A DNA stretch of 64,000 bases from Pseudomonadota bacterium (GCA_963205255.1 CAUJIK010000054.1:86198-150197), one strand, 5' to 3'; shown: positions 52,442-62,726, counted from the stretch's first letter. Program-made: numbers and translations. The notes: generated by a model from the sequence alone, not told the origin.

Positions 52442-55341
52442 TAGTCCGACACCGGCGGACAGGAACAGCTCAGGTTCCGGTCCCCCCACACATTGTCCAC
52501 GCGGGAGACGGGCGACCAGTACTTGTTCGCGCGCAGCGACTTCAGCGGATAGGCCGCGTCCTCCCGCCCATAGGCATGCTTCCACTCATTCGCCACCAGT
52601 GCCTCGGCGGTGTGCGGCGCATTGCGCAGCGGGTTGTCGTTGCGATCCCATTCGCCGGCGGCCACTTTGTCGATCTCGCCGCGGATCGCGATCATGGCGT
52701 CGCAGAAGCGGTCCAGCTCGGCAAGGGATTCGCTTTCGGTGGGTTCGACCATCAACGTTCCGGCCACCGGAAAACTCAGTGTGGGCGCATGGAAGCCATA
52801 GTCGATGAGACGCTTGGCGACATCCTCGGCGCTGACGCCGCTGACATCCTTCAGCTCACGCAGATCCACGATGCACTCATGCGCCACGCCGCCACCGACG
52901 ATGCCTTCGATATTGCCGCTGAAGTGGATGTCGAAATGCGGCGCCAGCCTTGCGGTGACATAGTTGGCTGTGAGCAGGGCCATCTCGGTGGCGAGGCGCA
53001 GGCCCTCGGCGCCCATCATGCGGATGTACATCCAGCTGATCGGCAGCGCAGCGGCATTGCCCAGCGCCGCGGCGGACACCGGCCCAACCGCTGCATCAGC
53101 CGCAGCCGCGCCAGGGTCCGCCGGCAGGAAAGGCACCAGATCCTTCGCAACGCACACCGGACCGACACCGGGCCCACCGCCGCCATGAGGGATACAGAAG
53201 GTCTTGTGCAGGTTCAGATGGCTGACATCGCCGCCGAACCTGCCCGGAGCCGCGATGCCCGCCAGCGCATTGAGGTTCGCGCCGTCCACATACACGCGGC
53301 CGCCGGCCTTGCGCACCTCGGCGCAGATCTCCTTCACATGGGGATCGTAGATGCCATAGGTGGAAGGGTAGGTGATCATGATCGCCGCGAGAGTCGCGGC
53401 ATGCTGCTGGCACTTCGCGCTCAGGTCGACCATGTCGACATTGCCGAGCGCATCGCACTTTACCACCACCACCTGCATGCCGACCATCTGCGCGCTGGCC
53501 GGGTTGGTGCCATGCGCGGATTCGGGGATGAGGCAGACCTTGCGCGCATGATCGCCGCGGGACTCATGCCAGGCGCGGATGGCCAGCAGGCCGGCGTATT
53601 CGCCCTGTGAGCCGGCATTGGGCTGCAGGCTCACATCCGCGTAGCCAGTCACTTCGGCAAGCCACTTCCTGAGCTGGCGCGAAAGCTCGGCATAACCTTC
53701 CAGCTGATCAGCGGGCGCGAAGGGATGAACGTGGGTGAACTCCGGCCACGTCATCGGCAGCATTTCGCTGGTGGCGTTGAGCTTCATGGTGCAGGAGCCC
53801 AGCGGAATCATGGTCCGGTCCAGCGCCAGATCCTTGTCCGCGAGCCGCCGCAGATAGCGCAGCATCTCGGTTTCGGTGCGGTAGCGCGAGAACGTCGGAT
53901 GCGTCAGGAAATCGCTGCCGCGCAGCAGTTCGGCCGGCAGCAGCGAAGCGGCGTCGCCGCGGACCTTGTCCCAGACCGCGACCTGGCCATTGCCCGCGCC
54001 GGCGGCAGAAACGGCGGCCCAGATGGCTTCGATGACCGCTGGCGTCGTGGTTTCATCGAGGCTGGCGCTGACGGAGCCCGCCGACGCGTGCCGCAGGTTG
54101 ATGCCGCGTTCCAGCGCCGCGTGCAGCACCGCATTGGTCCTGTCACCGGTGTGGATCTCCACCGTATCGAATGCGTGCCGGTTGATACGGCGCAGACCCA
54201 TCTGCCCCAGGCCCGCGGCAAGCACCGCTGTCAGCTGCGCGATGCGGCGCGCAATGCGCACCAGCCCTTCGCGCCCGTGATAGACGGCATACATGCTCGC
54301 CACGACGGCCGGCAGCACCTGCGCGGTGCAGATGTTCGAGGTGGCCTTGTCCCGGCGGATGTGCTGTTCGCGCGTCTGCAGCGCCAGACGGAAAGCCGGC
54401 CTGCCCTTCGCGTCGATGCTCACGCCAACCAGCCGCCCGGGAAGCGAGCGCTTCCATTCATCACGGGTCGCCATGTAGGCCGCATGCGGGCCGCCACAAC
54501 CCATGGGCATTCCGAAACGCTGCGTGGTGCCCACGCAGATGTCCGCGCCCTGTTCGCCGGGAGGCGTCAGCAGCGCAAGCGCCAGCAGGTCGGCCGAGAC
54601 GATGACCAGGCCGCCGCGCGCATGCACGGCCTGCGCGATCTGCCGCAGGTCGTGCACTTCGCCGGTGACGCCAGGGAACTGCAGCAGCACCGCATAGGAA
54701 TCGGCCGTGGCCGCTTCCGCGACGGGCCCGACGACCACCTCCACATCCAGCGGCCGCGCGCGCGTCTTCAGCACGGCGATGGTCTGCGGCAGCACATCGT
54801 CGGCGACGAAGATGCGACGGGAACCGGCTTTCTTCTGCACGCGCAGCGCCATGGCCATGGCTTCGGCCGCTGCCGTGGCCTCGTCCAGCAGCGAAGCATT
54901 CGCTACGTCCAGGCCGGTGAGGTCCGTGATCATGGTCTGGAAGTTGAGCAGCGCCTCCAGCCTGCCCTGCGAGATCTCCGCCTGATACGGCGTATAGGCC
55001 GTGTACCAGGCGGGGCTCTCGAGGATGTTGCGCAGGATGACGCCCGGCGTCACCGTGCCGTGGTAGCCCTGCCCGATGCAGCTGGTCAGGATCCTGTTCC
55101 TGCCGGCAATGGCGCGCAGTTCGGCAAGCGCCTCTTCCTCGCTCGCGGGCGCGGGCAGCCGCGGTGGCTGCCCATCGACGATGGCGGCCGGAACCACCGC
55201 GTCCACCAGCGCGCGCCGCGAGGCGGCGCCGATGACGCGGAGCATGTGGGCTTCATCCGCCGCGGAAGGGCCGATGTGGCGATGAACGAAGGCCGCGACC
55301 GATTGCGGATCGGCGCTGACGCCGGTAGCTGTGGACTGCAT
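52432..55341 (-). CDS. gcvP: Glycine dehydrogenase (aminomethyl-transferring)
   Basis: [56 protein letters not shown]. Confidence 0.97.
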   Translation of the reverse strand: MQSTATGVSADPQSVAAFVHRHIGPSAADEAHMLRVIGAASRRALVDAVVPAAIVDGQPPRLPAPASEEEALAELRAIAGRNRILTSCIGQGYHGTVTPGVILRNILESPAWYTAYTPYQAEISQGRLEALLNFQTMITDLTGLDVANASLLDEATAAAEAMAMALRVQKKAGSRRIFVADDVLPQTIAVLKTRARPLDVEVVVGPVAEAATADSYAVLLQFPGVTGEVHDLRQIAQAVHARGGLVIVSADLLALALLTPPGEQGADICVGTTQRFGMPMGCGGPHAAYMATRDEWKRSLPGRLVGVSIDAKGRPAFRLALQTREQHIRRDKATSNICTAQVLPAVVASMYAVYHGREGLVRIARRIAQLTAVLAAGLGQMGLRRINRHAFDTVEIHTGDRTNAVLHAALERGINLRHASAGSVSASLDETTTPAVIEAIWAAVSAAGAGNGQVAVWDKVRGDAASLLPAELLRGSDFLTHPTFSRYRTETEMLRYLRRLADKDLALDRTMIPLGSCTMKLNATSEMLPMTWPEFTHVHPFAPADQLEGYAELSRQLRKWLAEVTGYADVSLQPNAGSQGEYAGLLAIRAWHESRGDHARKVCLIPESAHGTNPASAQMVGMQVVVVKCDALGNVDMVDLSAKCQQHAATLAAIMITYPSTYGIYDPHVKEICAEVRKAGGRVYVDGANLNALAGIAAPGRFGGDVSHLNLHKTFCIPHGGGGPGVGPVCVAKDLVPFLPADPGAAAADAAVGPVSAAALGNAAALPISWMYIRMMGAEGLRLATEMALLTANYVTARLAPHFDIHFSGNIEGIVGGGVAHECIVDLRELKDVSGVSAEDVAKRLIDYGFHAPTLSFPVAGTLMVEPTESESLAELDRFCDAMIAIRGEIDKVAAGEWDRNDNPLRNAPHTAEALVANEWKHAYGREDAAYPLKSLRANKYWSPVSRVDNVWGDRNLSCSCPPVSDYQS

Positions 55342-55343
55342 GA

Positions 55344-55718
55344 TTACTGTGCTTCGAGCAATTTCTCGTAGGCCGCCTTGTCGAGCAGCGAATCCAGCTC
55401 GCTGCTGTCCTCGATCCGGATGCGGAAGAACCAGCCGGCTCCTTCCGGATCGGCGTTGGCCAGCGCCGGGTCGGCGCGCAGCGCCTCATTGACCTCGACC
55501 ACCTCGCCGCTGACCGGCGTGTAAAGGTCGGACGCGGCCTTCACCGATTCGATGGTGCCGGCGACCGCGCCCTTCTCGAGTTTCGCGCCGACTTCCGGCA
55601 GTTCGACATAGACGATGTCGCCGAGCGCGGAGCTTGCATGCTGCGTGATGCCGATCGTGGCCTGCGCGGGATCGGAGTGGTCGAGCCACTCATGCTCAAC
55701 GGTGAATTGGATGGTCAT
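55344..55718 (-). CDS. gcvH: Glycine cleavage system H protein
   Basis: [55 protein letters not shown]. Confidence 0.97.
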   Translation of the reverse strand: MTIQFTVEHEWLDHSDPAQATIGITQHASSALGDIVYVELPEVGAKLEKGAVAGTIESVKAASDLYTPVSGEVVEVNEALRADPALANADPEGAGWFFRIRIEDSSELDSLLDKAAYEKLLEAQ

Positions 55719-55759
55719 TTGCTTTCAGGACTCCCGGAACGGATTTTGAGAATTCTCTA

Positions 55760-56887
55760 TCAAGGATTGCGCACGTAGCGGTGCGCGACGAATGGCGGAG
55801 CGACCACGCGCATCGGCACGCTGCTGCTGCGGACGATGGCGTCGACATGGCCGCCGACTGCCGCGGCCTCGCGCTGCACGTAGGCCAGCGCGATGGGATG
55901 GCCCAAGGTGGGCGACAGTGTGCCGGACGTGATCACACCGACCTGCGCGCCATCCACCATCAGCGCCGTGCCGGCGCGGACTGGCATGCGGCCTTCGGCC
56001 ACCAGCCCCACTCTCTTGCGCGGCGGGGGATTTGCGAGCTGGCTTGCGACGACATCCGATCCCGGATAGCCGCCCGCTCGCTCGCCGCCAGGCCGGCGCA
56101 CCTTGGGAATGGCCCAGCCGAGGCCGGCTTCGATCGGCGTGGTCTCGAGGCCGATGTCATTGCCATGCAGGCAGAGGCCGGCTTCCAGCCTCAGGGTATC
56201 GCGCGCGCCCAGACCGGCCGGCGCAACTCCCGGCGCATCGAGAAGCCGCTGCGCCAGCTCTTCGGCGCGGTCCGCCGGCACGGAAATCTCGAACCCGTCC
56301 TCACCGGTGTATCCGGAGCGGGTGGCATAGCAGGGGATTCCGGCAATGCTGGCCGCCGCGCCGCTCATGAATGACAGCCGCAGGAGTTCCGGGGCCAGCG
56401 ACTGCATGACGCTCGCCGCCGCCGGGCCCTGCAGCGCAAGCAGCGCCTGGTCTGCCAGCGGCCGGATCTCGCAGCGCTGCCCGATGGCCGCATTCAGGTG
56501 GGCAAGGTCGGCTTCCTTGTTGGCGGCGTTGACCACCAGCACCAGGCCCTCGTCGCGGCGAGTCACCATGATGTCGTCGAGGATGCCGCCGCGGGGCGTG
56601 GTGAAGAAACTGTAGCGCTGCTGGTTCAGCGCCAGCCCCGCGATGTCGGCCGACACCAGCGTCTCCAGCGCCGCCGCCGCATCGCTGCCCGCGAGCAGCA
56701 CCTGCCCCATGTGCGAAACGTCGAAAAGAGCGGCACCCGTACGGCAGGCATGATGCTCGGCGAGGATTCCCGCCGGATACGACACCGGCATCTGGTAGCC
56801 GGCGAAGGGCACCAGCCGCGCGCCAAGCCGGGCATGCAGGGAAAGGAGCGGCGTATTGAGAAGAGCAGCGGATTGAGAGCTGGACAT
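55760..56887 (-). CDS. gcvT: Aminomethyltransferase
   Basis: TPLLSLHARLGARLVPFAGYQMPVSY, FDVSHMGQ, GYTGEDGFEISV. Confidence 0.96.
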   Translation of the reverse strand: MSSSQSAALLNTPLLSLHARLGARLVPFAGYQMPVSYPAGILAEHHACRTGAALFDVSHMGQVLLAGSDAAAALETLVSADIAGLALNQQRYSFFTTPRGGILDDIMVTRRDEGLVLVVNAANKEADLAHLNAAIGQRCEIRPLADQALLALQGPAAASVMQSLAPELLRLSFMSGAAASIAGIPCYATRSGYTGEDGFEISVPADRAEELAQRLLDAPGVAPAGLGARDTLRLEAGLCLHGNDIGLETTPIEAGLGWAIPKVRRPGGERAGGYPGSDVVASQLANPPPRKRVGLVAEGRMPVRAGTALMVDGAQVGVITSGTLSPTLGHPIALAYVQREAAAVGGHVDAIVRSSSVPMRVVAPPFVAHRYVRNP

Positions 56888-56954
56888 GGTGGAGAGCCCC
56901 TGACACGTCAAATCCATGGAGCAGACGCGCCACGAGGCGCACCCACACCGACCT

Positions 56955-57195
56955 GACCGTGCTGTCCGCTTTACCTGAGAGATTCGCGTGGCGCCCGCAA
57001 AAGCCGAACACCGCGCTTGCCCCTTCGGCGGACCTGCTCGAGGCAGGCCTCTCTCCAGCTCGGAACACCCCTTTTCGGGTGTTAGCCAGTCCTTGTTACC
57101 TGAGCGTTCAACAGGAGAACAACCCGCCTGCCTTCGCCTTCGGTGGCCCTTGGAAAAGGGCTCTCTTCTAGCTGGGCGGCAGGATAACAACTCCC
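56955..57195 (-). ncRNA. Tandem glycine riboswitch
   Basis: Two aptamer signatures on the minus strand: GAGAG...CCGAAGG...CTCAGGTAA-A-GGAC, at about 57195-57075 and 57060-56955, directly upstream of gcvT. Confidence 0.95.
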
Positions 57196-57254
57196 CCTTT
57201 TGCTGTCATCATAAGGGTTCTTTTTCGAAGCTTCGTTGCTCACCGAGGTGCCCC

Positions 57255-59036
57255 GTGACATTCCGACGCCCCCGCCTTGCCCTGCTGATGCTGCCGCTGC
57301 TGCTGGCCGCCGCGTTCACCTCCGCCGCCGAAGCCGCGTCGCCATCGATCGACGCTTTCTTCAAGGACTTCACCGACGCCTGGGTGCGCCGCAACCCCAA
57401 CCTTGCCATTTCCTCCGCCTATTTCACCGGCGCCGAGCAGGACCGCCTCAGCCGCAGGCTGACGCCGATGAGCCGCCAGTACGGCGCGGAGACCATCCGC
57501 ATCGCGCGCGCCGGACTGAAAAAGCTCGACACCTTCGACCACAATGCACTGACGCCGGCGCAGCGCACCTCCGCCGATGTGATGCGCTGGCAGCTGCAGT
57601 CCCTGATCGACAGCGAACCCTATCTGGATTACGACTTCCCGCTGCAGCCCATGAGCGGCGCGAACGTGAGCCTGCCGAACGCACTGGTGGTCACCCATCC
57701 GGTCAGGACTCCACGCGATGGCGAGAACTACATCGCGCGCCTGAAGCAGATGGACGAGCGCCTGCTCGAGGCCGTCGCCGCCAGCAGGCGCCAGGCGGGC
57801 GCCGGCATCGTGCCGCCGCGCTTCATCCTTGAAGCCACCATCAACCAGATGCAGCAGTTCATCGCACCCGAGCCGGCGAAGAACCCTCTGGCCAACGAGT
57901 TCGACCTGAAACTTGCCGATGTGAAGGAGCTCTCCCCCGAACGCCGTGCCACACTTGCCCGGCAGGCCACCGCAATCGTCGAGCGGGAGATCTATCCAGC
58001 CTGGCGCAAGGGGATTGCCGCGCTGCAGGCGCAACTGCCGAAGGCGACGGACACCGCCGGAATCAGCCGCTTCAAGGACGGCGCCGCGCTCTATGCCACG
58101 CAGCTGCGCCGCTACAACACCACCAACCTCACGCCGCAGGAGATCCACGACATCGGCCTGCGCGAAGTGGCCCGCATCGAGACGGAGATGGACGGCCTGT
58201 TCCGGCAGCTCGGCTACACCGAAGGCAGCATCTCCGAGCGGGTGCAGAAGCTCACCGCCGATCTGGCCTATCCCGACAATGACGCCGGCCGCAAGCAGGT
58301 GATGGCGGATATCGACACGCTCATCGCCACGGCCCTGCAACGCACCGCATCCTCTTTCGACACGCGCCCGAAGGCCGCCGTGATCGCCCGCCCCTATCCG
58401 CAGTTCCGCTGGGCGAGCGCCGCGGCCAGCTACACCGGGCCGCCGCTGGACGGTTCACGTCCGGGCATCTTCCAGATGCCGCTGCGCGCCGAATACATGT
58501 CGAAGTTCGGCCTCGCCACGCTGGTTTTCCACGAGACCGTTCCCGGTCATCATTTCCAGATCGCACTGATCAACGAGAACACCGACCTGCCGACATTCCG
58601 CCGCATCGGGGCGCTGGGCGGACTCTCGGCTTCCGCCGAGGGCTGGGCGCTGTATGCCGAGCGCTTCGCCGCCGAAGACGGCTGGTACGAAGGCGACATC
58701 GCGGGCCGGCTGGGGCAGCTCAATGGTTCGCTGTTCCGCGCCCGCCGGCTGGTGGTCGATACCGGGCTGCACGCCCTGGGCTGGACGCGGCAGCAGGCCA
58801 TCGACTTCGGCATCTCGGGCAGCGAAGTGGACCGCTACGTCGTCATTCCCGGGCAGGCCACCAGCTACATGATCGGTCAGCTCGAGATCATCAAGCTGCG
58901 CGACCGGGTTCGTGAAGCGCTGGGCGAGCGCTTCTCCATCCGCGAGTTCCACAACGTCGTGCTCAGCGCGGGCATCGTGCCGCTCTCCGTGCTGGAAACA
59001 GCCGTGAACGACTACATCAGCCGCCAGGGCCGATGA
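57255..59036 (+). CDS. DUF885 family protein (exported)
   Basis: Signal peptide; YMSKFGLATLVFHETVPGHHFQIAL, GGLSASAEGWALYAERFAAE. Confidence 0.92.
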   Translation: MTFRRPRLALLMLPLLLAAAFTSAAEAASPSIDAFFKDFTDAWVRRNPNLAISSAYFTGAEQDRLSRRLTPMSRQYGAETIRIARAGLKKLDTFDHNALTPAQRTSADVMRWQLQSLIDSEPYLDYDFPLQPMSGANVSLPNALVVTHPVRTPRDGENYIARLKQMDERLLEAVAASRRQAGAGIVPPRFILEATINQMQQFIAPEPAKNPLANEFDLKLADVKELSPERRATLARQATAIVEREIYPAWRKGIAALQAQLPKATDTAGISRFKDGAALYATQLRRYNTTNLTPQEIHDIGLREVARIETEMDGLFRQLGYTEGSISERVQKLTADLAYPDNDAGRKQVMADIDTLIATALQRTASSFDTRPKAAVIARPYPQFRWASAAASYTGPPLDGSRPGIFQMPLRAEYMSKFGLATLVFHETVPGHHFQIALINENTDLPTFRRIGALGGLSASAEGWALYAERFAAEDGWYEGDIAGRLGQLNGSLFRARRLVVDTGLHALGWTRQQAIDFGISGSEVDRYVVIPGQATSYMIGQLEIIKLRDRVREALGERFSIREFHNVVLSAGIVPLSVLETAVNDYISRQGR

Positions 59037-59597
59037 GACACAGCACGAGCAGGGGGACGAGGTTGAAGAGCAGGATGCTGATCTTGTAGATCGCCATGCC
59101 GCCGTAGTGAATGGCATCGAAGGTGCTGTCCGGGAGCTGGAACCAGCGCCCGTGCAGCCGGCGAAGGAAACCACGGGCAAAGACGAAGACCAGGAACCAC
59201 ATCAGCAGGATCGCGTAGTTGAGGATCAGCGACCCGAGCAGAAACCGGAAGAAATGATCCGGGCTCATGACGACCTCCTTCGACAAAGATCTGCTCCTGG
59301 AACTGGAATTCCGGACCGTCCTGGAACAGCCCCGCGGAGAGGATGTGGTCGCTGGCCGGGATCAGCCGATAGTAGAGGTGTGTTCCGCACACGCTGCAAA
59401 AAAGCTCTTTCCGCCCAGTCCGAGGACAGGAAGGTCCTGACCTTGTCGGCCCCTTCCACCTTCACGTCCGCGCCGCAATGGACCGACATCATCGGCCCGC
59501 CGCCCCAGCGCCGGCACATGCCGCAGTGGCAGGCGGTCATGGCGCTGTTGTCCGGAGTCGAAATGCCGACTGCGCCACAGAGACATTTGCCTTGCAT
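59012..59597 (-). pseudogene. GFA/CENP-V family gene, frameshifted at a 6-T run
   Basis: MQGKCLCGAVGIS...CHCGMCRRWGGG...SSDWAERAF then shift to CSVCGTHLYYRLIPASDHILSAGLFQDGPEFQFQEQIFVE. Confidence 0.75.
59017..59268 (-). CDS. DUF6868-like small membrane protein
   Basis: MWFLVFVFARGFLRRLHGRWFQLPDSTFDAIHYGGMAIYKISILLFNLVP; SD AAGGAGG before ATG 59268. Confidence 0.75.
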   Translation of the reverse strand: MSPDHFFRFLLGSLILNYAILLMWFLVFVFARGFLRRLHGRWFQLPDSTFDAIHYGGMAIYKISILLFNLVPLLVLCLIGPGG

Positions 59598-59640
59598 GGT
59601 TTTCCTCCCCGTCTCATGCATACAATATGCCTTACATAAA

Positions 59641-59693
59641 GATGGGAATGGAGCTTCCCGATAACCGCCCGCAAGGGCTGATAGCTCCTGCTG
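59641..59693 (+). ncRNA. Fluoride riboswitch (crcB motif)
   Basis: GGGAATGGAGCTTCCCGATAACCGCCCGCAAGGGCTGATAGCTCCTGCTG; GGAGCT/AGCTCC and GCCC/GGGC pairings as in known fluoride aptamers. Confidence 0.9.
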
Positions 59694-59748
59694 CGAGGGC
59701 GCGCTGCGCCTGCTTGCGGTAGGACGCACCCCAAGCAGGCTCCAGCAA

Positions 59749-59776
59749 ACCCTCTGGTCCGGTCTTGGCAGAGGGT
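59749..59776 (+). promoter_or_regulatory. SD-sequestering hairpin in fluoride-riboswitch expression platform
   Basis: ACCCTCT (59749-59755) / AGAGGGT (59770-59776); GAGGG is the likely SD for ATG 59783. Confidence 0.5.
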
Positions 59777-59782
59777 GTATTC

Positions 59783-60163
59783 ATGAATGGTTTCCTGGTC
59801 GTTTTCCTCGGTGGCGGTCTCGGCGCGGCTGCCCGCCATGGCGTGAATCTTCTTTCCGTCCAGTTCGTCGGCAGCCGTTATCCGCTCGGAACATTCGCCA
59901 TCAATGTGGTGGGGTCGTTGCTCATCGGCGTGCTGGCGGAGTGGTTCGCGCTTCGCTCGCAGTTGCCGCCGAACATGCGCCTGTTCCTGATCACCGGCGT
60001 CCTGGGCGGATTCACAACCTTCTCGGCGTTCTCGCTGGAAATCGGTCTCCTCTATGAGCGCGGCGACCTGGCCGGTGCGCTCATCTACGCGCTGGGATCC
60101 CTCATTTGCGGCGTTGCCGCACTGTTCATCGGAATGTATCTGGTTCGTCAGTTCGCCGTGTGA
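59783..60163 (+). CDS. crcB: CrcB/Fluc fluoride channel
   Basis: GGGLGAAARHGVN, YPLGTFAINVVGSLLIGVLAEWF, ITGVLGGFTTFSAFSLE. Confidence 0.95.
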   Translation: MNGFLVVFLGGGLGAAARHGVNLLSVQFVGSRYPLGTFAINVVGSLLIGVLAEWFALRSQLPPNMRLFLITGVLGGFTTFSAFSLEIGLLYERGDLAGALIYALGSLICGVAALFIGMYLVRQFAV

Positions 60164-60373
60164 GTCGGCGGCAGTCAGGCAGCAGGCCTTTCATCTGAGA
60201 CGATGCTGGCCTGCACGTCTCATTCCCGGGACCTTGCCAGATCAATGGCTGCCTGAACGGCCGCCCTTGCCTGCGGGCTGTTCTTCCAGCAGGTGGAAGC
60301 CCACGATGCCTGCGGCGCTTGTGACGATTTCAATCGCGCTTGCCCCGGCGAGCTGCAGGGCAACACTACCCCG

Positions 60374-60724
60374 CTAGGCGCTCCTGCCATCGACGTGCTG
60401 GCTCTTCAGAGCACGGGGATCAATGCCCGACAGACAATTGACATTGATAGCCACAACCGCAGCGCCGTCCGGCATGGTTCCGCGCGCGAAACTCTCCACG
60501 CCGCATGTCCTGCAGAAGAGATGCTGGATGGTTTTGCTGGCAAAGCGGTATTCGCACAGAGATTCGTCACCAGATTTGAGCTGAAATTTCTCCGCTGGCG
60601 CGAATGCCAGCACAAATCCCATGCGCTGGCAGCGTGAGCAGTTGCAGGTGATGGTGTTTTCGAGTTCCACATCCACTTCGTAGCGCACGGCGCCGCACTG
60701 ACATGACCCTTCATGGTGACTCAT
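60374..60724 (-). CDS. GFA (CENP-V) family protein
   Basis: GSCQCGAVRYEVD, CNCSRCQRMG, FCRTCGVESFARG. Confidence 0.92.
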   Translation of the reverse strand: MSHHEGSCQCGAVRYEVDVELENTITCNCSRCQRMGFVLAFAPAEKFQLKSGDESLCEYRFASKTIQHLFCRTCGVESFARGTMPDGAAVVAINVNCLSGIDPRALKSQHVDGRSA

Positions 60725-60748
60725 TGGCTACTCTCCTCATTGCAGACA

Positions 60749-61096
60749 CTATCGCGCTGACCACATCGCAAGCTCATTTCCGCTTGGATCAGCGAAGTGA
60801 AAGCGCCGTCCGCCGGGAAACGCATAGGGTTGTTTGAGAACCTGGCCGCCCGCAGCCAGAACAGCGTTCACGCTCGCCTCGAGGTCATCCGAATAGAGTA
60901 TGACCAGAGGGCCTGTAGTTCGAATCTCGCTCGACTGGTGGAGCCCACCAACCTCCCGGCCCTCACCCTGAATCCCGGCATAGATCGGGCCATAGTCCGT
61001 GAACGTCCAGCCAAAGGCTTCGGCATAGAAGCGCTTGGCCGCAGCTAGATCACGGACGGTCAGCTCGATGTAGTCGATCGAATGATGAGAGTGCAC
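60749..61096 (-). CDS. VOC (glyoxalase/bleomycin resistance-like) family protein
   Basis: IDYIELTVRDLAAAKRFYAEAFGWTF, RRFHFADPSGNELAMWS. Confidence 0.92.
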   Translation of the reverse strand: MHSHHSIDYIELTVRDLAAAKRFYAEAFGWTFTDYGPIYAGIQGEGREVGGLHQSSEIRTTGPLVILYSDDLEASVNAVLAAGGQVLKQPYAFPGGRRFHFADPSGNELAMWSAR

Positions 61097-61111
61097 GGTC
61101 GAGTCTCCTGG

Positions 61112-61204
61112 CTACTCCTGAGGGTTGTCACGACGGAAAAGCTCCCATTCGTCTACAACCGTGCCGTCAGGCAGATGGCACATGCCCTTCTCTCCGGATT
61201 CATC
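61112..61204 (-). pseudogene. DUF333-like C-terminal fragment
   Basis: DESGEKGMCHLPDGTVVDEWELFRRDNPQE-stop; no plausible full-length upstream frame. Confidence 0.4.
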
Positions 61205-61324
61205 AGCCGCCCAGAACGAGAAGCGCGAAGCTGCCGCAGCAGAGCGCACTCTGTCTCGAAAGAATATTCATGGAACCTCTCTGTGCTGACAGATCGACGG
61301 CTGAAACGAACCCATGCGCTGGGC

Positions 61325-61777
61325 TCACAGCATACGCTCCATCACTATATCGCAGCGTGTATAGACCGGATGCTGTCCGGTGGAAATCGCTTCGAATCCG
61401 GACCTCTTGTACAAGGCAACGGCGCGTTCAAGCTTCGTATTCGAGAGCAGATATATGTATTTCGCGCCGATGGATTGCGCAAAGGCAAGCGCATGGTCCA
61501 GAAGGGCGCGCCCGTAGCCGCTTCCCCGAAGATCCGGGTCAACCGCCATACGGGCCAACTGGTAACGCTCTGCACTTTCCTTGAACAGGGCGCATACACC
61601 CAGGACCCGATCTTCATGGGTCAAACTGAAGATGTACCCGCCTCCGTCAATTATCGCGGATGGATTGGCCGCGAGCACACGGTCGGGCTCTTCGAGCGAG
61701 AAATGCTCTGTAATCCACATCTCGTTGAGGCGCACGAAGTCCTGAAGGTGAGCGCGATTGTTGGTTTCGATTCTCAT
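61325..61777 (-). CDS. GNAT family N-acetyltransferase
   Basis: LARMAVDPDLRGSGYGRALLDHALAFAQSIGAKYIYLLSNTKLERAVALYKRSGFE. Confidence 0.92.
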   Translation of the reverse strand: MRIETNNRAHLQDFVRLNEMWITEHFSLEEPDRVLAANPSAIIDGGGYIFSLTHEDRVLGVCALFKESAERYQLARMAVDPDLRGSGYGRALLDHALAFAQSIGAKYIYLLSNTKLERAVALYKRSGFEAISTGQHPVYTRCDIVMERML

Positions 61778-61944
61778 GATGGACTTACACCAGATCCGGG
61801 AAGCAGGCTGTGCGTAACCCAATTCACGCCAATCCTTGCGTTGACGATAGATCGCGGAAACCTCCTGAATCAATGCTCCGCCGGAAGTCAGCGATCTCTG
61901 GCTTCGAATAGTATTTCTGCATCATTGAGTTCACGCAGAGGGCC

Positions 61945-62017
61945 CCAGGCGAGAACTGTAGTCGTCAATCGACGCCTGAAGATCTCGAATAGCGATGGCA
62001 ATATGAAAGCGCTTCAT
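61945..62017 (-). pseudogene. VOC-like N-terminal remnant
   Basis: MKRFHIAIAIRDLQASIDDYSSRLG then stop; no continuation in the same frame. Confidence 0.35.
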
Positions 62018-62163
62018 GATTCTCCTGGGGCAAGTTTAGGTGGACTGCGGCACCGGCGCACTGGACACCCAGGGCCCTCCATATCAACGAAGTGGCACTA
62101 CATCTTGAAGATGCACGCCAGCGCTGCCTTGATGATACGGGTATCACCCGCTTGATCTTCACC

Positions 62164-62283
62164 GACTAACGGCTGAGTTCAGCGGCGGCACGTCGCCCTT
62201 CTTGCACGTGGGCGCTCTCGGCGCTCGACCACTCGCAGCCGAGAATTTTTTGCATCCCCGACCGCTACAACGAATTGTTAGGC
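62164..62283 (-). repeat. attC site 1
   Basis: Minus strand GCCTAACAATTCGTTGTAGCGG...GCCGCTGAACTCAGCCGTTAGTC; imperfect palindrome with an extra unpaired base. Confidence 0.9.
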
Positions 62284-62718
62284 ACCACTCGACGCCCGCT
62301 CCCATGACGCCACGGGCCCAGGTTGCGAGCGAAACAGCGGATGGCACGCCGGAGCGAGCACGTCATTCCACTTGGCAATCACAGTTGGGCTGCGAGCCGA
62401 CAGCTTCCTTTGCAGATGGAGCCACTCACACGCAAGTTGGCCAGAACTCACAGAGATTGCTTGAACAGTCCGAACTGGGCCGATCTTGGAGTGATCGAAA
62501 GCATAGCCTCGATGAGTTGCCTCAGCATGGACAGCGGCCAGATACGAGTTTATGGCCAAGCGAGGTTGGGGGTGCGCCTTGAAACGCTCCAACTGCGGAT
62601 GACGGGTGTAACCACGGGTTTCACCGCGGAGTACCGCTTTGGCCAATAGAGCCTCACGCCAAAGCGCAACAAGGCCTTGCGGGTCCAGATACTTCGGGTG
62701 CAACGACCAGAGACGCAT
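62278..62718 (-). CDS. Pyrimidine dimer DNA glycosylase (T4 endonuclease V-like) cassette gene
   Basis: MRLWSLHPKYLDPQGLVALWREALLAKAVLRGETRGYTRHPQLERFKAHPQP; TAA stop lies in the attC core GCCTAAC. Confidence 0.88.
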   Translation of the reverse strand: MRLWSLHPKYLDPQGLVALWREALLAKAVLRGETRGYTRHPQLERFKAHPQPRLAINSYLAAVHAEATHRGYAFDHSKIGPVRTVQAISVSSGQLACEWLHLQRKLSARSPTVIAKWNDVLAPACHPLFRSQPGPVASWERASSGA

Positions 62719-62726
62719 GCAGTGGC

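Noticed and set aside
60180-60373. Minus-strand frame VALQLAGASAIEIVTSAAGIVGFHLLEEQPAGKGGRSGSH downstream of the second GFA gene
   Set aside because: About 40 aa, no convincing start codon and no recognisable family.
62050-62170. Plus-strand fragment TPRALHINEVALHLEDARQRCLDDTGITRLIFTD ending in the GACTAAC of attC1
   Set aside because: Would imply an opposite-orientation cassette, but arm sequences of attC1 fit the minus orientation and no start codon or full-length frame is visible.
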